Shown here piece after piece: positions 1-12,699 of a stretch of DNA of 64,000 nt. The DNA comes from Sclerodactyla briareus. Lineage: Eukaryota; Echinodermata; Holothuroidea; Dendrochirotida; Sclerodactylidae. The position numbers and the translations under genes were made by a program. The notes under the pieces are model-generated. The model was not told the origin of the DNA, did no database searches, and worked only from the letters and a program-made list of their open reading frames with translations. Positions within the stretch are counted from its first letter, which is position 1. Each line of letters opens with the position of its first letter. The DNA lies in assembly GCA_026419785.1 (NCBI GenBank), contig JAODTK010005667.1:62001-126000 (forward strand), in the 5' to 3' direction.

Positions 1-1943
1 CTCAACTTATACATGTTAGCATGTTAGCGGGGAAGATGATGCAGGTTAACGTTGTGTTATTGGTATTGTACGTTTTCGCTTGGTTCCGTCGGGGGTTTGC
101 GTTCCACAAGCTTTTGGTGCTCATCGCAAACTCCAAACCTTATAACTACTGTTACTTGCTTTCGTAGACACAATCATTCATTATGTTGTACAATGTGAAC
201 TAGCTCATTAACATTTTGTCTTTGCCCAAAAAAGGTGAAATAAAGTGGAGTCAATTCAATTCATCAGGAGATCCGAATGTGTCACTGTGTCGCCACATGA
301 AAAACACCAAACCACCGAAAAGGTAGTCGTGTTCGTTGTAAAGCCGAAATATATATATCGGTAGATTGGTGGAAATCAACAATCCCAAAATATCTATATC
401 CCCCAGTCCGAGCTTGAACGGGGTCTTTCCTGCGGCTCAATTGTTCTAGTTTAACAGAGAACCCAGACCCGGGTCACCAGCACAAAATACAATGTTTAAT
501 CACTTGTATAGTATAAGCCGAATTCAGTATTGTAACCAACAAATCTAGTATGCTAACCAACTGAGAAACAAACATAAGAAGTGGCTGCACAATTCAACAG
601 AGTCTCGAACTCTGAAAACCCCTTGTTTCAGTTGTTGCGTGAAAGCTAATGGACAAGAATCACGCACACCCAGCCTAACGGCTGAAGGTTCATGAACTAT
701 TTGCTTTAAACTAGCTTAGGTGAAAGGGAAAATATCAAAACCCCAGCCCCCCCAAAATTGGAAATTCTAGCAGGTTGCTTCGTTGGGATATTCTACTTTA
801 CTTCTGAAAATTTAGGGAATCTATGGACATCCGGGGGAGGGAACGATGCAAAGGCTGTCAACAGATCCTACACAATAAAGGCTGCATTTTGCGCTATGAT
901 AACAGAAAACCGAAAAAGGTATTCACCTAGTAATGAAGAGATTATTCGTAAATATTTTGTGAACGATGTTTTTCATGATGCTATCCGAGGTGTATCCTTT
1001 GTGTGGTGCAGGTTTTCAAAAGTACAGGTTTTACATTGACTTTTTTGTATCCATAGGGGATCTAAATTTGGTCTGAGTTTAGGCTGGTTATAAACGTCAG
1101 AACGGATAAAGGAAAGTATCAAAGTATAGATATTTACTATGGAAACATTAACAGTATTAATATAATTATAGTCATTTTGGGGAAATTTGTTCAATACGTA
1201 CTTTGCTTGTATACCTTAGTGGCTTTGTTTTTTTACATAATCGCTTGAGTATTCGTTCTACGTCGTAGCCTGGCTTGCGTGACTAACAATTCACTTATTA
1301 CGTGTTCATTATGCGCCATGCCATTGAACTCTTCTAAAAAAAAACTAGAAGACTGTTCCCTATCACTGCATTTATTGGCATTTGCAGTTGATAAGAATTC
1401 TAGCAATTTTCGAAAGTCTTATTTTTCTCGTTTCCGTAATATCCACACTGTATCCAGTCTTTGCATTATCTCTGGTCTCTGGTCTAGTATCTGTGTAATT
1501 TCGGTACGCGTTTAAAAAGACCTCTAATGGACTTTACCGTTACGGAGGATTTAACGGCGGATGCCATCTACATATTCGCCCTCATATTGGACATGGAACA
1601 AACCTCTGGTATAAAACAGATGGACAAAGTTTGCCTTCCAGCTACTTCAATTGCTATATAAATGAACAGCCCACGCTGACGCCTAAACTAAACCATACTA
1701 TACGCCCAATTACGTCATAGTATCCGTCATATGATGTTACATTAACATACGGATTGCCAAAAGTGAGGGTACAAATTCGCAGTCTCTTCCTCTGGGTTGA
1801 GTGGATATTGTAATTCAGATCTGTTGCCTGGGTGAGCCACTCAAGTCGAATATCTCCTGGCGGATGGAAAATAGTTAGTCGACTAGCTTTAAGACTGGAT
1901 ATCCACACATCAACTCGACGGTGAGTACGTTTATATCTGTATA
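1..1943. other. Unassigned non-coding stretch
   Basis: No exon, repeat end or RNA gene is recognised on either strand. The open frames here are short, lack family similarity and are not flanked by convincing splice sites. The base composition is the AT-rich background of the window. Confidence 0.5.
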
Positions 1944-1949
1944 CAATTC

Positions 1950-2034
1950 CCATAATAATAATAATATAATAATAATAATAATAATAATAAGAATAATAAT
2001 AATAATAAGAATAATAATAATAATAATAATAATA
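1950..2034. repeat. Interrupted (AAT)n microsatellite
   Basis: An ATA/TAA trinucleotide run of roughly 85 bases is broken by a few single-base changes and GAA-type interruptions. No gene overlaps it. Confidence 0.9.
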
Positions 2035-2383
2035 TTTCGGTTCTCCATAATATAATCGTTCTCATTTAGCGCTTTTCTATAGACATGCTCAAAGCGTTTT
2101 TTAACATATGGTATTCCTGATCATTAGTAACTTGTCACACACCGTGCTATAGCACGCACTTCTTTCTTGTTCTTTCTTGACGCACCATTCCAATACGTCA
2201 CTTCATCGTGGCCCATGGGTATTCCCACTGGGTCTGCCCCATACGGTGCTCGCTACTCTTTACGAGTCTTCTCACAAGGTAACCACTTTAACATGTGTTA
2301 CAATGTGGAACATTTCAGGTGACATGCCCGCTTGTCCAACAGCACTTGACTTGCGAAAAGTCCTCGGGCTTCCAATGAATGGT

Positions 2384-2425
2384 TTCGCAGTCTGGACCTC
2401 AACCGACTGAGCTAATCCGCCTCCT
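2384..2425 (-). repeat. tRNA-like 5' half (possible SINE head)
   Basis: Read on the minus strand, the segment holds TTAGCTCAGTCGG (plus 2403-2415), which fits the pol III A-box consensus TRGCNNAGYNGG and the D-arm of a tRNA. No B box or cloverleaf could be completed downstream. It therefore looks like the head of a tRNA-derived SINE or a tRNA pseudogene, not a working tRNA gene. Confidence 0.4.
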
Positions 2426-2824
2426 CAAGCGCTCTACAGATACTACCCCTGACAAGACAGCAGGCATGATCAATTAGATTAGGTTAGAATATGTTACCCA
2501 AGTGCATTGTTTGTTTCACCTGTTTTGCAAAGAAACGTGCTTTGGCGTTATACTTGTTTCCGGGGAGTGTACTGCGTCTTGATAAGCCCACCAGGGTTTC
2601 TAGTGCACTTTCCTCCACATTTTTATTTTCCAGAGTTATCTCTGTTATTGTTGAACTTCATTGTGAGAAAACCGAACGGAACGAAACGAAACGAGAGTTA
2701 TGAACAACAGAGTCAGTACTGTCGGTACTTCTTTGATAGAGCTTTTTTTCTCTCTCTTTTTTTTTTTTTTAAACAAAGTTACAAGAGGAAGGGCGAACCC
2801 ATAATGACCTGAAAAAAATTAGGC

Positions 2825-5800
2825 AACTCAAAGCACAAAAAACTGAAAGAAAGAAGAGAGATCCAGCTTGTTGATTCTACTCTTGAACCGCTGGAGATCA
2901 AAAGCAGGTGGAAATACATCCCGAGGAAGCCTATTCAGGCACGCGAAGTGCGAGGGAAAAAAAAAAAACGAGCATAGGTGTCGGTGCGATGACGTGGGAG
3001 ATGCAACCGAAACGGGTGGCAGGAAGAAGAAGAGCGAGTATGGCGAGTAACTCGAGTAAAGGTAAAGGGGTCTGGTAAAGGATCCCCAAGCTCAGAAGAA
3101 CATTGACTATTAAAGTAGCGGTGAAGGAGACAGAGAGATGATACAGATCTGCGATGGGATAGAGGCTGAAGTGAGGAAGTAAAATGATCATCGTTGATTG
3201 ACGAATGGCCTTTCTCTGGATACGAGCAAGGACACTGAGAGAGGATGGCGAAGCTACACCCCATATATGGCAACCATATTCCATTAGAGAACGAATTTGG
3301 GCTTTGTTAGGCAGAAGTAGTTGTTGTGAGGTGAAATATTTCCTAGCACGAAATAAGAAGCCCAACTTTCTAGAATAATTAGTCGCGATAGACTTGATAT
3401 GAGAGTTCCAAGACAGATTGTTGCTGATTTCAATACCAAGAATATTAAGAGAGGTAGACTGAGGGAGGATCTTTTCAGCCATGAAAATAGCCCGTGCATC
3501 AGAAAACGCGACCGATATCAGCAAGGTCTGAGTTTTAGATTGGTTGAAGTTAACCAGATTAGCAGTGCCCCAGTTCAAAATGGAATGTAGATCATTGTTC
3601 AGCTGACTGGCAACTGGGGAACTGTTATAGACAAAATCATTCCGCTTCTGGAGACGAGGAAAAACACAGAGAGTGGTGAACGGTAGAATCATCAGCAAAG
3701 GAGTGAATACTATAGGAGGCAGAGCTAAGAAAATCATTGATAAAAATGGGAAAGATTGTAGGGGAAAAACACAACCTTGAAGAACACCAGCATTGATAGG
3801 GAAGGTCTCGAGAGAGCACCATCGACCCGAACAGTGATAGAGAGACAGGTAAGAAGCTGGCAGTCCAAGAAGTTAGAAGGGGGCTGAAACCAAATTAAGG
3901 TAATTTGACAAGGAGTCCGGCTGCCATACACGGTCAAAGGCCTTAGAGATATCGAGGGCAACAGCCCTACTTTCGCCGAAAAAACTCAATGGCTTATTGG
4001 GTCCACTGATTGGTGACAAACGATAGAAGGTCCCCAGTAGGTCGACCATGCCGGAAACCATACTGGTGGTCACTGATGAGAGAGTGAAACTCGAGAAAGT
4101 TCAAAACATGCTTGTGTACTATAGTTCCATAATTTTGAAGAACCGAGGTGAATGGCAATCGGCCTGTAATTGGAGGGGTTGGATTTGTCACCCTTCTTAT
4201 GGACTGGGCAGACATGAGCATGTTTTCACACAGAAGGGTAAGCATCCTCGTTAAATCTTGCTAAGGGATGGGGCGGCAAGTTCAGGGGTGCACTTCAGGA
4301 GGACTATAGGAGGAATGCCATCAGGACCAGATGCCTTATTAATGTCTAAAATAAAGAGTGTTGACGACCATGTGAGTGATGAAAACAACGTCCGAGATCG
4401 TTTCACTGAAGCTGGAAAAGATGGGGGAGGATGATCATCTGTATTCATAGTGGATTAGAAGAGATTAGCTCGGCAAAGTGTTAGCTTCAGAGGTGGCATC
4501 CCTGGCCAAAGAGCCATCAGGCTTAACCAGCGGAGGGAATTCGGAAGTACAGAAATTCTGGGACACAGACTCAGCCAGCGACCAAATGAACGACTACCAG
4601 AATGGCATGATAAAAGTTTATTAGCCACACGTGAATGAAAGAGTTTTTTTGCCTTATCGATTGTCTCAGAGCACACATACGAGCAGTTACATAGGTTTGA
4701 CGAGAATCAGATGAAGGTGAAGATAGCCAAGCTCGAAAAAGTCGATTTTCCTCCTAGACGGCAGTGGTACTTTGATGATCGAACCATGAGGAGAAGAAGA
4801 GGAGCCTGATCTTAGAGTGTAGGGAACAAAAGTGTTCATTCCCATAAGAATAACTTCCGAGGATAGCAGGAAGCAGAGGAACAGAGGAAGAGGGATCATC
4901 TGAGAAAGTAATTTCATCCAAGGAAGTCTAAAAAAAATCCCCTTAGACCAACCAATCAGATGGTTTCAAAGGTTCTCTGTGGTGGAGAGCTTGGGTGTAG
5001 GGATTAGATGGATGAGACAGTGTAATGAGGCAATGGTCAGAGGAGCCAATAGGAGCAGAGACAGTGGCTGGACTGTAAATAAGAGGTAAGTGGTGAGAAA
5101 AGGTCCAACATGTTAGCAGAGTTCGAGGCCCGATCTGATATACGGGTGAGAGAATTGATGAGCTGGTGAGACCATTGGTAATAGCAAAAGACTCTGCTTT
5201 CAACACCGGCTCTATCAGAGCCAGTAGAGTGAATGTATTATGCACAATGAAATCACCTAGTATGACAATTTCACAGTCATGGTATCGTTGAATTAGGGAG
5301 TCAACAGCAGAGTGAATGAGAGAATGAGCCTCGTTATATTACATTTGGCGAACGGTAGACACAACCGAACACCTTAGTCCGGCGAGGAAGAGAGACTTTG
5401 AGCCAGAGAGTTTGAAAGCCATAACAAACAGGAGATCAAAACTCAGAAAGGCGGCTGACAGGGATGATGGAGTGGACAAAGGGGCACACTCCAGCCTTGA
5501 AATGAAAACAATTATGACGAATGTAGTTGGAACACTGGAGATGTGTTAAATCAAGAGGAGATTTAATCTGTGTTTCAGTTGAAAAGGGTAGATGAGGATG
5601 TGGGCCATAAGGAGTTGGTGGACATGATTGAGATTGCGGTGGAGACCGCGTAGAGAAAGAGAGAAGAGAACCAGATGTCACATTAGGGGGCTGCAGTAGG
5701 TTGACGTATGGGAAACTGAAAATAACCAGGTATTTGAAGGGGAAGAAGGGAGGACAAAGGCAGAGCAAATGGAAAGCCCACGACACCGACTAGACATTAA

Positions 5801-5890
5801 CTAGGACTAATTCAGAGAGCACGGAACTCGAATGGGCACCTCAAAACACCGAACTAGAAGTGACATCTAGTCGCAAACTAGCAGAGGAGG
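2825..5890 (-). mobile_element. Jockey-like non-LTR retrotransposon (degenerate ORF2)
   Basis: This LINE lies on the minus strand, so its 5' side is near 5.9 kb. In element order one sees remains of an APE-type endonuclease end (GSSDHCLI near 5.05 kb), a linker with KASGPDGIPP near 4.3 kb, and reverse transcriptase motifs: SLISDHQYGFRHGR near 4.1 kb, ALDISKAFDRVW near 3.95 kb, and the catalytic HSFADDS at about 3.69 kb. A C-terminal region with MEYGCHIWGVASPS near 3.27 kb follows. The blocks match the jockey subgroup common in invertebrates. Each block sits in a different frame because of many small indels, so no complete ORF2 remains. The element is nearly full length for ORF2. No gag-like ORF1 zinc knuckles were recognised upstream. 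Confidence 0.85.
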
Positions 5891-6172
5891 GTGTTCGTAT
5901 TTTCGCCAAATGAAAAGGCCAGGCCTCCCCAGGCGCTACCGCGGGGATCGGCGCCTATGCAATATATGACGGCAGCCTGCAGCGCACCGACTCCTCCTGA
6001 TCCTCCTGCCAAGGACAAAAGAACCCATGGTATCAAGGCGAAGCCGGGGAAACACAGGACCTACAGAGTCCTCAGAAGAAACCGGCTACCGACCCCTAGA
6101 GCATCACTGAAGGACCAAAGGATCGCGGTGGTATTCCAGGGCGGAAACCAAGGTTGCCTACCACAAGACTAG
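5891..6172. other. GC-richer flank of the jockey-like element
   Basis: This is a 280-base stretch clearly richer in G and C than its surroundings, directly beside the 5' side of the minus-strand LINE. A 93-codon plus-strand frame with many Pro and Arg residues crosses it but resembles no family known to me. It may be LINE 5' UTR or ORF1 read on the wrong strand. Confidence 0.3.
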
Positions 6173-6173
6173 T

Positions 6174-6345
6174 AAAATAAAGGAGCGTATGAACGTGAAA
6201 CAAATAAATTATCCAAATAAGAACAAGAGCGAACGGTCAGATAGCAACAATTTTCATGAGCTCTAACTAAGGACGCCAGAAGATTCTTCTCGCTCTGATA
6301 TGAAACATCCAAACTTTACTGAATGAAACATGTTAATTCAGCTGT
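6174..6345. repeat. Dispersed repeat, copy 1
   Basis: The segment shares ordered words with 51381-51560: a GTATGAACGTG-like head, AACAAGAGCG, TGTCAGATAGCA-like, CATGAG, then AGATTCTTCTCGC and a run ending in AAAACATGT. Order and spacing agree, so this is a true repeat pair and not chance. Copy 1 abuts the jockey-like element, so it could be that element's upstream region. Confidence 0.6.
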
Positions 6346-7239
6346 CTTTGCGCATGTTCATTATCGTGTGCATTATGAATAGCTGTCATTGTCAGATGCG
6401 AGTCATAATTGTTTGAAACACCTGACAAAACATACATCATTGAGAACTCGCCCATTCCCATAGACAGGTCGCAAACCTTTCTTTCGAACCCGAGTTCCAT
6501 TTAATTTTAGAAAAGAACAATACCTGATATAAACGTGGTGCCAACGTATGTACATTGCGTGCGTTAACGTTAAACAACGTATACCAGTCAGTGGTTGGAT
6601 TTGGACCGCTTGGCGCTCGACGCCAACGGATCTCAATCAGCAATCGCTCAAAATAAGACGATGTCTCAGTGTGATATAACGTCTTATGCCAAGACAATCG
6701 TTGCCGAACGCTGGCAAACCATTAGCAAGGTTAGTCCCCGTTTTGCCACTATAACGCCAATACTCGACCAATATGGTGTTTAAGCAGTACACTGTGATAC
6801 CATTCCTGAAGTAACGTGTAGAAGGACACGGCTGTGTGAGCTCGATTTCACTTGCTGAGATGAGAAAGCGATGAGGCGAAAACTGTATACGCGGGAAATG
6901 GAATAAATGTGGAACTCCCAATACCTTCGATTGGAGCAGGGACGATCGAGGGGGGTGGGTAATCTGTATGGTGCCGGCTGCGTCTGCCGTCTGCGAGAAT
7001 TTTGGCACTTCCAGGTGGTCGATGATGCGATCTGGTGCAATAAAGCAACCAAACCGGGGACGCGGCAGAAGGGAGGCGTGCTGGAGGATCGGGGGTTACC
7101 GAGATTGGTATTAAACGAGTCCGCTTCATTCGGTCAAATTCACGATATTCGGGCAAATCCGCTTCGTCAGTACCGCGGGAGTGCTACACCGTCCAGGACT
7201 CTGAGCTTTCTTTGTCCCTCTTTCCCATTTGTTTGAATT
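6346..7239. other. Unassigned stretch
   Basis: It holds several overlapping short open frames on both strands (longest about 120 codons at 6637-7008 minus). None shows a recognisable motif or splice context. The 6.9-7.2 kb part is somewhat GC-richer than average. Confidence 0.35.
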
Positions 7240-7330
7240 TAGGGGCGACGTCTTCCACTCAAAAATTAGGGGGGCCGTGCCACCAAACCCCCCCCCCGGC
7301 ACACGTCCCTTGCTGATTCCGCCGCCCATG
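7240..7330. repeat. G-run/C-run inverted motif of a dispersed element
   Basis: A GGGGGGCCGTGCC tract is followed within a few bases by a run of ten C and GGCACACG, then GATTCCGCC. Imperfectly inverted G-run/C-run ends followed by a 'CCGCC' word are typical of a dispersed transposon-derived repeat in invertebrate genomes. Related G-run/C-run ends recur at 63.5-63.9 kb. Confidence 0.45.
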
Positions 7331-7584
7331 CTATTGGTCCATCTGGTCCAACAGATTTTTTTGGTGCTTATGAGTTTTTTCTCGACGGTTGTAAACTATC
7401 ATGGATCTTTTCGAGAAGAAGAAAAAAAAACGGTTCGACAGCATTCAAACCCAGCGAAAAATCGTAACCGCCTTACACCAGCGTCACCGATACTACAAAT
7501 AGTTTTATTGAATAATATATGTTAGATTCACAGACGGAATCCACGATGGTGTCACTTACAGCTAGGGGGAAAGACATCGGTTGA

Positions 7585-8780
7585 TTTGAGACTGCCAGCC
7601 TAAATGCCAGGAATAGTGAATGCGATGCAAACATCAACCATCCGGGATTCGAGGGATATTGACCTGTTCGACCTCCATGAATTTAACGAAATTCGTGATT
7701 GCTGTTGACGGAAAAAAGGTATCGGAACGAATCGATAATCAGAGTCTAGTTCATGCTCTATTAGGCCTTTACTCGGATGATTTAAGTAGATGTACCCAGA
7801 ACGCTTTTTCTTGAGTTATGAGACACTGATATTCCTGACTGCGGTGTTTTAGCGTCGCTTCAAAGTGGTTTTCAGTAGCAAACCCTGTCTACAATGAGAA
7901 GATTCCACCTTGAAATGGCGATTACGGTGCGTGCGTCAGCAACAAATGTGCGATGATCGAACTTGGAAATTGGGTAGGCATATAGTTGTGGCGTGTCTCT
8001 ACTTTCCAACAATGAGATATGGAAAACAACAGGAAACACTAGCTGCATGCGCTCCAGGATGTGGCACGGTTTTAGCATCGTTTCGGTATGATTGTGTGTA
8101 AGTTAGATGAAAAATGATCATGTACGACCTGCTGAGATAATCCGGTGATCACTGATCTTTTTGACATCATATCATGATCGTGATATTATTGACCCCCTTT
8201 AATAGTTGCGGTGATGCGCTTTAAACAATTTCATAAGCTAGAGTGATTGCACAAGTATGCTCTCCGTACCCATGTCTCGTAGAATCATTAACCTATATGG
8301 TCAGAAACAATCAAAATCTTTTTTGATACTAGATTGAAAGCAACATCAGGTGCCACCGCATACCCCAAGTATACGCGTACCTCATAGTGAAACAAATCTG
8401 GTGCAGGCCTAAATAGGGCAAAGTGTCATATAGAAGAACATCGAGGTTGTCGTGCACATCAGAACATCAGGTTACCCATTTGCGATGTTGAGACGATGCA
8501 CCCGCGATAGTGCTGCAGTGGAATAGCACAGTTCGGAGCGCCTCTCCTCGAGAAACATATAATATATTCAGTAATTTTTACTCGCTGTCAGCCTGTCGCA
8601 AGTGTCCCAGCCGGCCGATGCCACATCTTTTGGTCTGTATTACACCAAAATCATGAAATAAATCATGGTTCCAAGTATATCGGATGTGAACACCTCAGAA
8701 TTGGCACCATTGTCACAATTGTGTGAAGAGGACATGAAGGAGGCAGACCTTATACAGAAGCACGTGTGAGGCCGTTCATG
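7585..8780. repeat. Dispersed ~1.2 kb repeat, copy 1
   Basis: Its two ends match 61262-61990. ATGCCAGGAATAGTGAATGC at 7602 matches with one change near 61280. Near 8.5 kb the words CCCGCGATAGTGCTGC and CTCGCTGTCAGCCTGTCGCA recur near 61.71 and 61.79 kb in the same order. The interior of copy 1 is longer. No coding capacity is evident, so this looks like a non-autonomous element or segmental copy. Confidence 0.65.
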
Positions 8781-9894
8781 AAACATCACTTTGCCCTCTT
8801 GGGGAATAGGTGGTTAATCTGAGCTAAACAATGAGTGACCATTTTAGGAGTACTGGTCGCTATTTTTTATAGTGAGGGTTCACTGCGGTTTAATGTTTGA
8901 GAAGTGATGAAATAGCTGTATCTAATTGCGTGATTGGTCTTATGGCCAATAATAAAAACATTTAAAAAAAGAAAAGAACAACCTATTTACGTTCCGATTA
9001 GGCGCGTCGTTTGATATTTTTGGTTTGAAGAGCTAATTAACCTTGCGATGTTGCCAGTCGTTGTGTTTCGACTGATGCTGCTATGTTGTGTATAGTCTCA
9101 ACGATTGCACTAGTCATAACCCCAGTTATGGCAGCGTCCAAAGAACTTTCCGAGGCGGGGGAAACCTATTCCGTCCTTGAGAACTTGCCGAAGCGTTCTG
9201 GACACGATCCATATTGGTCTCTGACGGGATGTGTTTAAGCAATCTCCATGACAATTCACTTCATGATCCAGGTCGGTCTCACTACGCCGAACATGTTCAT
9301 ACCAACAACCTGTCTCACCCGTTGACTAGACGCCAGGCTGGGGATCATCAATTTCCTAAATGCTGTCGAGTCTCCTTTCGTCATCTGGTTCAGGCCAATA
9401 AATAGTCAGCCATGGTTCACTCATTTTCTCTCCACTCTCCTAATGTCTTCAATTTGAAGTGTTCAACACTCCCTGTCATGAAACATATCGAGTACAACAA
9501 GGGTGTATGAAGAGCAAACGGGTGTTTAGGCTCTTGAGTGCACCGAGGACGGGGCAGCTTTTCTTTGATTCGTCATCACCGGGATCTTGATTTGCTGCGT
9601 CGATGGCAACGCCACTCCCACCCAGGGTGTCGCCGAGATAGAGAAGGTTTCTATTACGACATCCACTGATGACATCGATTTCACATATCCATTGTCGCCC
9701 ACAGTCGGTCTATAGAATCTCCTTGGCATCTGTCGTGGAGGAGTTGGGGTTCTGGCGATCTACTGTAATTCCGAGGCGCATCTTGTGAATCCAATGAGGA
9801 TAAGGCGCAGAAAATGGACTTACTGCCTGGAGTTCAAAAAGGGAATTCAGATTCGGCCCAGAGTCATCACCTAGTTTCTTCACGTTCACTCTCA
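8781..9894. other. Unassigned stretch
   Basis: No coding exon, splice-supported frame or named repeat was recognised here. Confidence 0.4.
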
Positions 9895-10115
9895 ATTCGC
9901 TTGCTTCCAGACGTTGTACCTCTCTTCCTTGTACTCGTCACGTGTATATCGTCTTCTCGCACCTTAAGGCCTTGTGTGTAACAGTCTCCAGTATACTTAC
10001 TTCGTCGTACCGTACCTTCTCGTGTTGTATAATCGTCTTAACGTAAATCTATTTGTAACATCTTCCCTTATCGTACATCGTGTTCGAAAAAATTGTCCAT
10101 TCGAATATAGTAGAT
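9895..10115. repeat. Pyrimidine-rich tract with recurring TCGT words
   Basis: The stretch is unusually purine-poor and repeats TCGT or CGT about a dozen times at irregular spacing (for example near 9935, 9949, 9991, 10020, 10033, 10071 and 10078). It does not form a clean tandem repeat. No function is assigned. Confidence 0.35.
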
Positions 10116-11429
10116 ACGTGTCGTAGGCTACATTGTCTCCCGGTATTCCTGTTTCTTATATTGTTACCGAATATGGTTTCCTCGTTATTTTGCAGTTCTA
10201 TGTGATATTAATATTCATGACAGTGGATCCATGTGCCAAGTACTTCACACTTAATAAAATACCCAATCACATTCTTCGTTCTATCAATTCATTTTCAGCG
10301 TGTAACACACGCACAACCACAGGCAACCGTCGGGCTGCTCGTCACGGGTGTGTTCTCACAGCTATCGTTGTGCTCGAAGTTATCTTACTTTTAGAACATA
10401 AACAGACCTAATGTATAAATACGCACATAACGGTATAATATACAGACCGCTGGTATTGTGATTCAACACCGATAAATACGACGAATTTTTTCTAACAGGA
10501 AAAAGAAAAGTCACGAAATACAATTCCTTGCATTTTGGCGAAAAAAATAACTAATCGGGCGTTAGAGGGAAAAACTATTTTCAGCCAAACTCTCAATTTT
10601 TAAGAATTGACAAAATAATCTATTCGAAGATTATATTCTGAATAATTCGAAGTATTGGATTTGGGTGAAGAAACTAGTTTGGCCAAATTGCGATGATTTC
10701 AAGATATTCGGGATTGCAAAGGCGAAATGTTTCAAATATTGAAACAAAGTGAAGAATCACAAAACATTGTTTTCGGTTACATAGGTCCAAGATAGCAGAA
10801 ATATCATAATATATCGAGAGAAAAGTCACAGACGCATGTAATAACTGGTCATGTGCAAATAGAATAATGGATGACGAATTAAATCACATTCATCGCATTC
10901 AAACTAATTTGACCACTTTCACTGTGGACAAACAACCAAATGTCAGAGATATATTAGTGAAGCGGTTATTTAATGTCAACAGGGAGAAACTCAACATATG
11001 GCGGGTAAACAACAGGATGAAATCGACAGAGAAGCCCATTCGACGGACCAAAGGAAGGACATCACTAACTGGTCGGATGGCGTCACTGCGGCTGTATGCT
11101 TCTTATCTATAACATAGAGGAGCGTCACCATTGGTGACTCGTGATGTTAGAATTGCAGGTAACTCACCGGGGAATTGGATTGGACGAACGCCGTGACCCC
11201 TATGGGAATAAAATATATTTTTTCATATGAAACTATAGACCCATCCTAGACTTCATATTTACATTTTCATCACAAAATGAGTGCGTCAGTGTAGAGCATA
11301 GCCTACCATTGGACTTTGGAAAGGAAATCCGGTAGTTAGTGTTATTTCATTTATATTACAGGAGTATCGTTACTCTATTTCAAGACATTATTATATAATT
11401 ACGTGGACGGCCTCTCCGAGTTTCCGTCG
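10116..11429. other. Unassigned stretch
   Basis: Plus-strand open frames of 92 codons (10133) and 81 codons (10867) are present but resemble no known family and lack splice or poly(A) context. Nothing else is recognised. Confidence 0.35.
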
Positions 11430-11574
11430 TGACGTCACAAAAAGTTAATAATCTATATATATTTCGCTGCGGCGCTAGGTGACTTTAGTTGGGATGGAGC
11501 GATGCATGTTTTATGCTCGTGGTATATAAGAGGGCGCGCTTATATTTGACCACGATCGATTACGATCCAAAATG
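11430..11574 (+). promoter_or_regulatory. Possible core promoter: CRE plus TATA box
   Basis: A perfect palindromic cAMP-response element TGACGTCA lies at 11430-11437 and a TATATAAG box at 11523-11530. An ATG in a fair context follows at 11572. The spacing would suit a pol II core promoter pointing right, toward the SLC23 gene whose first recognised exon is 3.5 kb downstream. The frame after this ATG closes quickly, so the link to that gene is only inference. A repeat-borne promoter is equally possible. Confidence 0.35.
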
Positions 11575-11995
11575 CCTGGTTGTGTTCGCTGAGATGTAGC
11601 CACTGTAATCTTGTCCTCATCGCTGATATGAGAAAAATTCGGCGCCTTACTGGTCTCAAACAGTTATTCTGGCCACCTATTGTACCAATAGGGAACCTTC
11701 TTCAGCCTGTTCTGCGTCAATCGCGGCACCACAATCAGGATTCAAATCCATTATTGCAGCAAAACGGGTTAGTTATAAGTTCTCCTTTGCCCGAGGACTT
11801 ATCCGTTATTATGTATGCCTGGCCCCACGATAGCGCATGATGCCGGATCGAAAAGTTATACGGCTGCGTTACCAGGCACTTACTACATAAAGCTGAATCA
11901 ATACAGCATCTCTCTTCGTTTGGCTTGCCAACCCATTTCCTGTAGGTTTACTCCCCATGGAGTGTGACCAGTATTTTTTCAGGTTCAAGGTATGA

Positions 11996-12085
11996 TGGGG
12001 GTGTGTTAAGACAATAGCTCGCCCCACCTAGGTGAATGAATGAGCCTCATACTTGGTGTGTCGATACCCCCGGTGTGTCGGTTCC
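11996..12085. repeat. Dispersed repeat with 'CTCATACTTGGT' core, copy 1
   Basis: Words in order (AAGACAATAGCTCG, CCCCACCT, GGTGAATGAATGAG, CATACTTGGTGTG) match 39104-39190 (ACGATAACTCGACC, CCACCT, GATGAATGAAGTTCATACTTGGTATG). The two copies are in the same orientation. Confidence 0.55.
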
Positions 12086-12284
12086 CTATTGCTTTTGGGT
12101 CAGGTCTTCAACGGTTCTTCGAAACTAGGTCCTAAGTATGAAAATATGATCGTGGGGGGATGCGAAAATTGTTATTTTTGTTTGGCTCATATTTATCTTA
12201 GTAACTTCTTTCCCATGATAGGATATCACCGATCTATATGGTCACTAAGGGGCAGAGCTGCGGGAGGGACGCGAGCCGAACAAG

Positions 12285-12302
12285 CGGGGGGGGGGGGGGG
12301 GG
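12285..12302. repeat. Poly-G run
   Basis: An uninterrupted run of about 18 G residues sits inside otherwise mixed sequence. Such runs recur in this window and are prone to length error. Confidence 0.8.
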
Positions 12303-12699
12303 AAAAACTACAGGGCGCCCTAGCACTTCCGGTAGACTTACCTCGCCTTGGGCCTGACTTCATTACAGTTAACACTCCATTGATTTTCAACTGGAATAAT
12401 CGAAAAACGGGGAAAATGTGACCTTCGAACTGCGGATAAAGAGGCGGGGCGTTGTGACCCGACTGCTCCTATGACATCACCCGACCCCGCTTAGATTGAA
12501 TTGAGGCTCCCACTTGGTTGGTAATTGTTGGTCATAATCTTGCGTTTTCCTTCATTCGTACGTGATCCGAGTCCGAGAATCCTGTTAACGAAGCTGGTCA
12601 GTTGAAATTTTGCACTCATCATTTTGATGCTGAGCGAATCACTTGTACATATGATGATGGCGATGGATGACATCATGTTGTGTATCTGGGCAGACCACT

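Noticed and set aside
5891-6172. 93-codon Pro/Arg-rich plus-strand frame as a gene
   Set aside because: It lies on the opposite strand to the adjacent LINE in a GC-rich patch, with no motif and no promoter or splice evidence.
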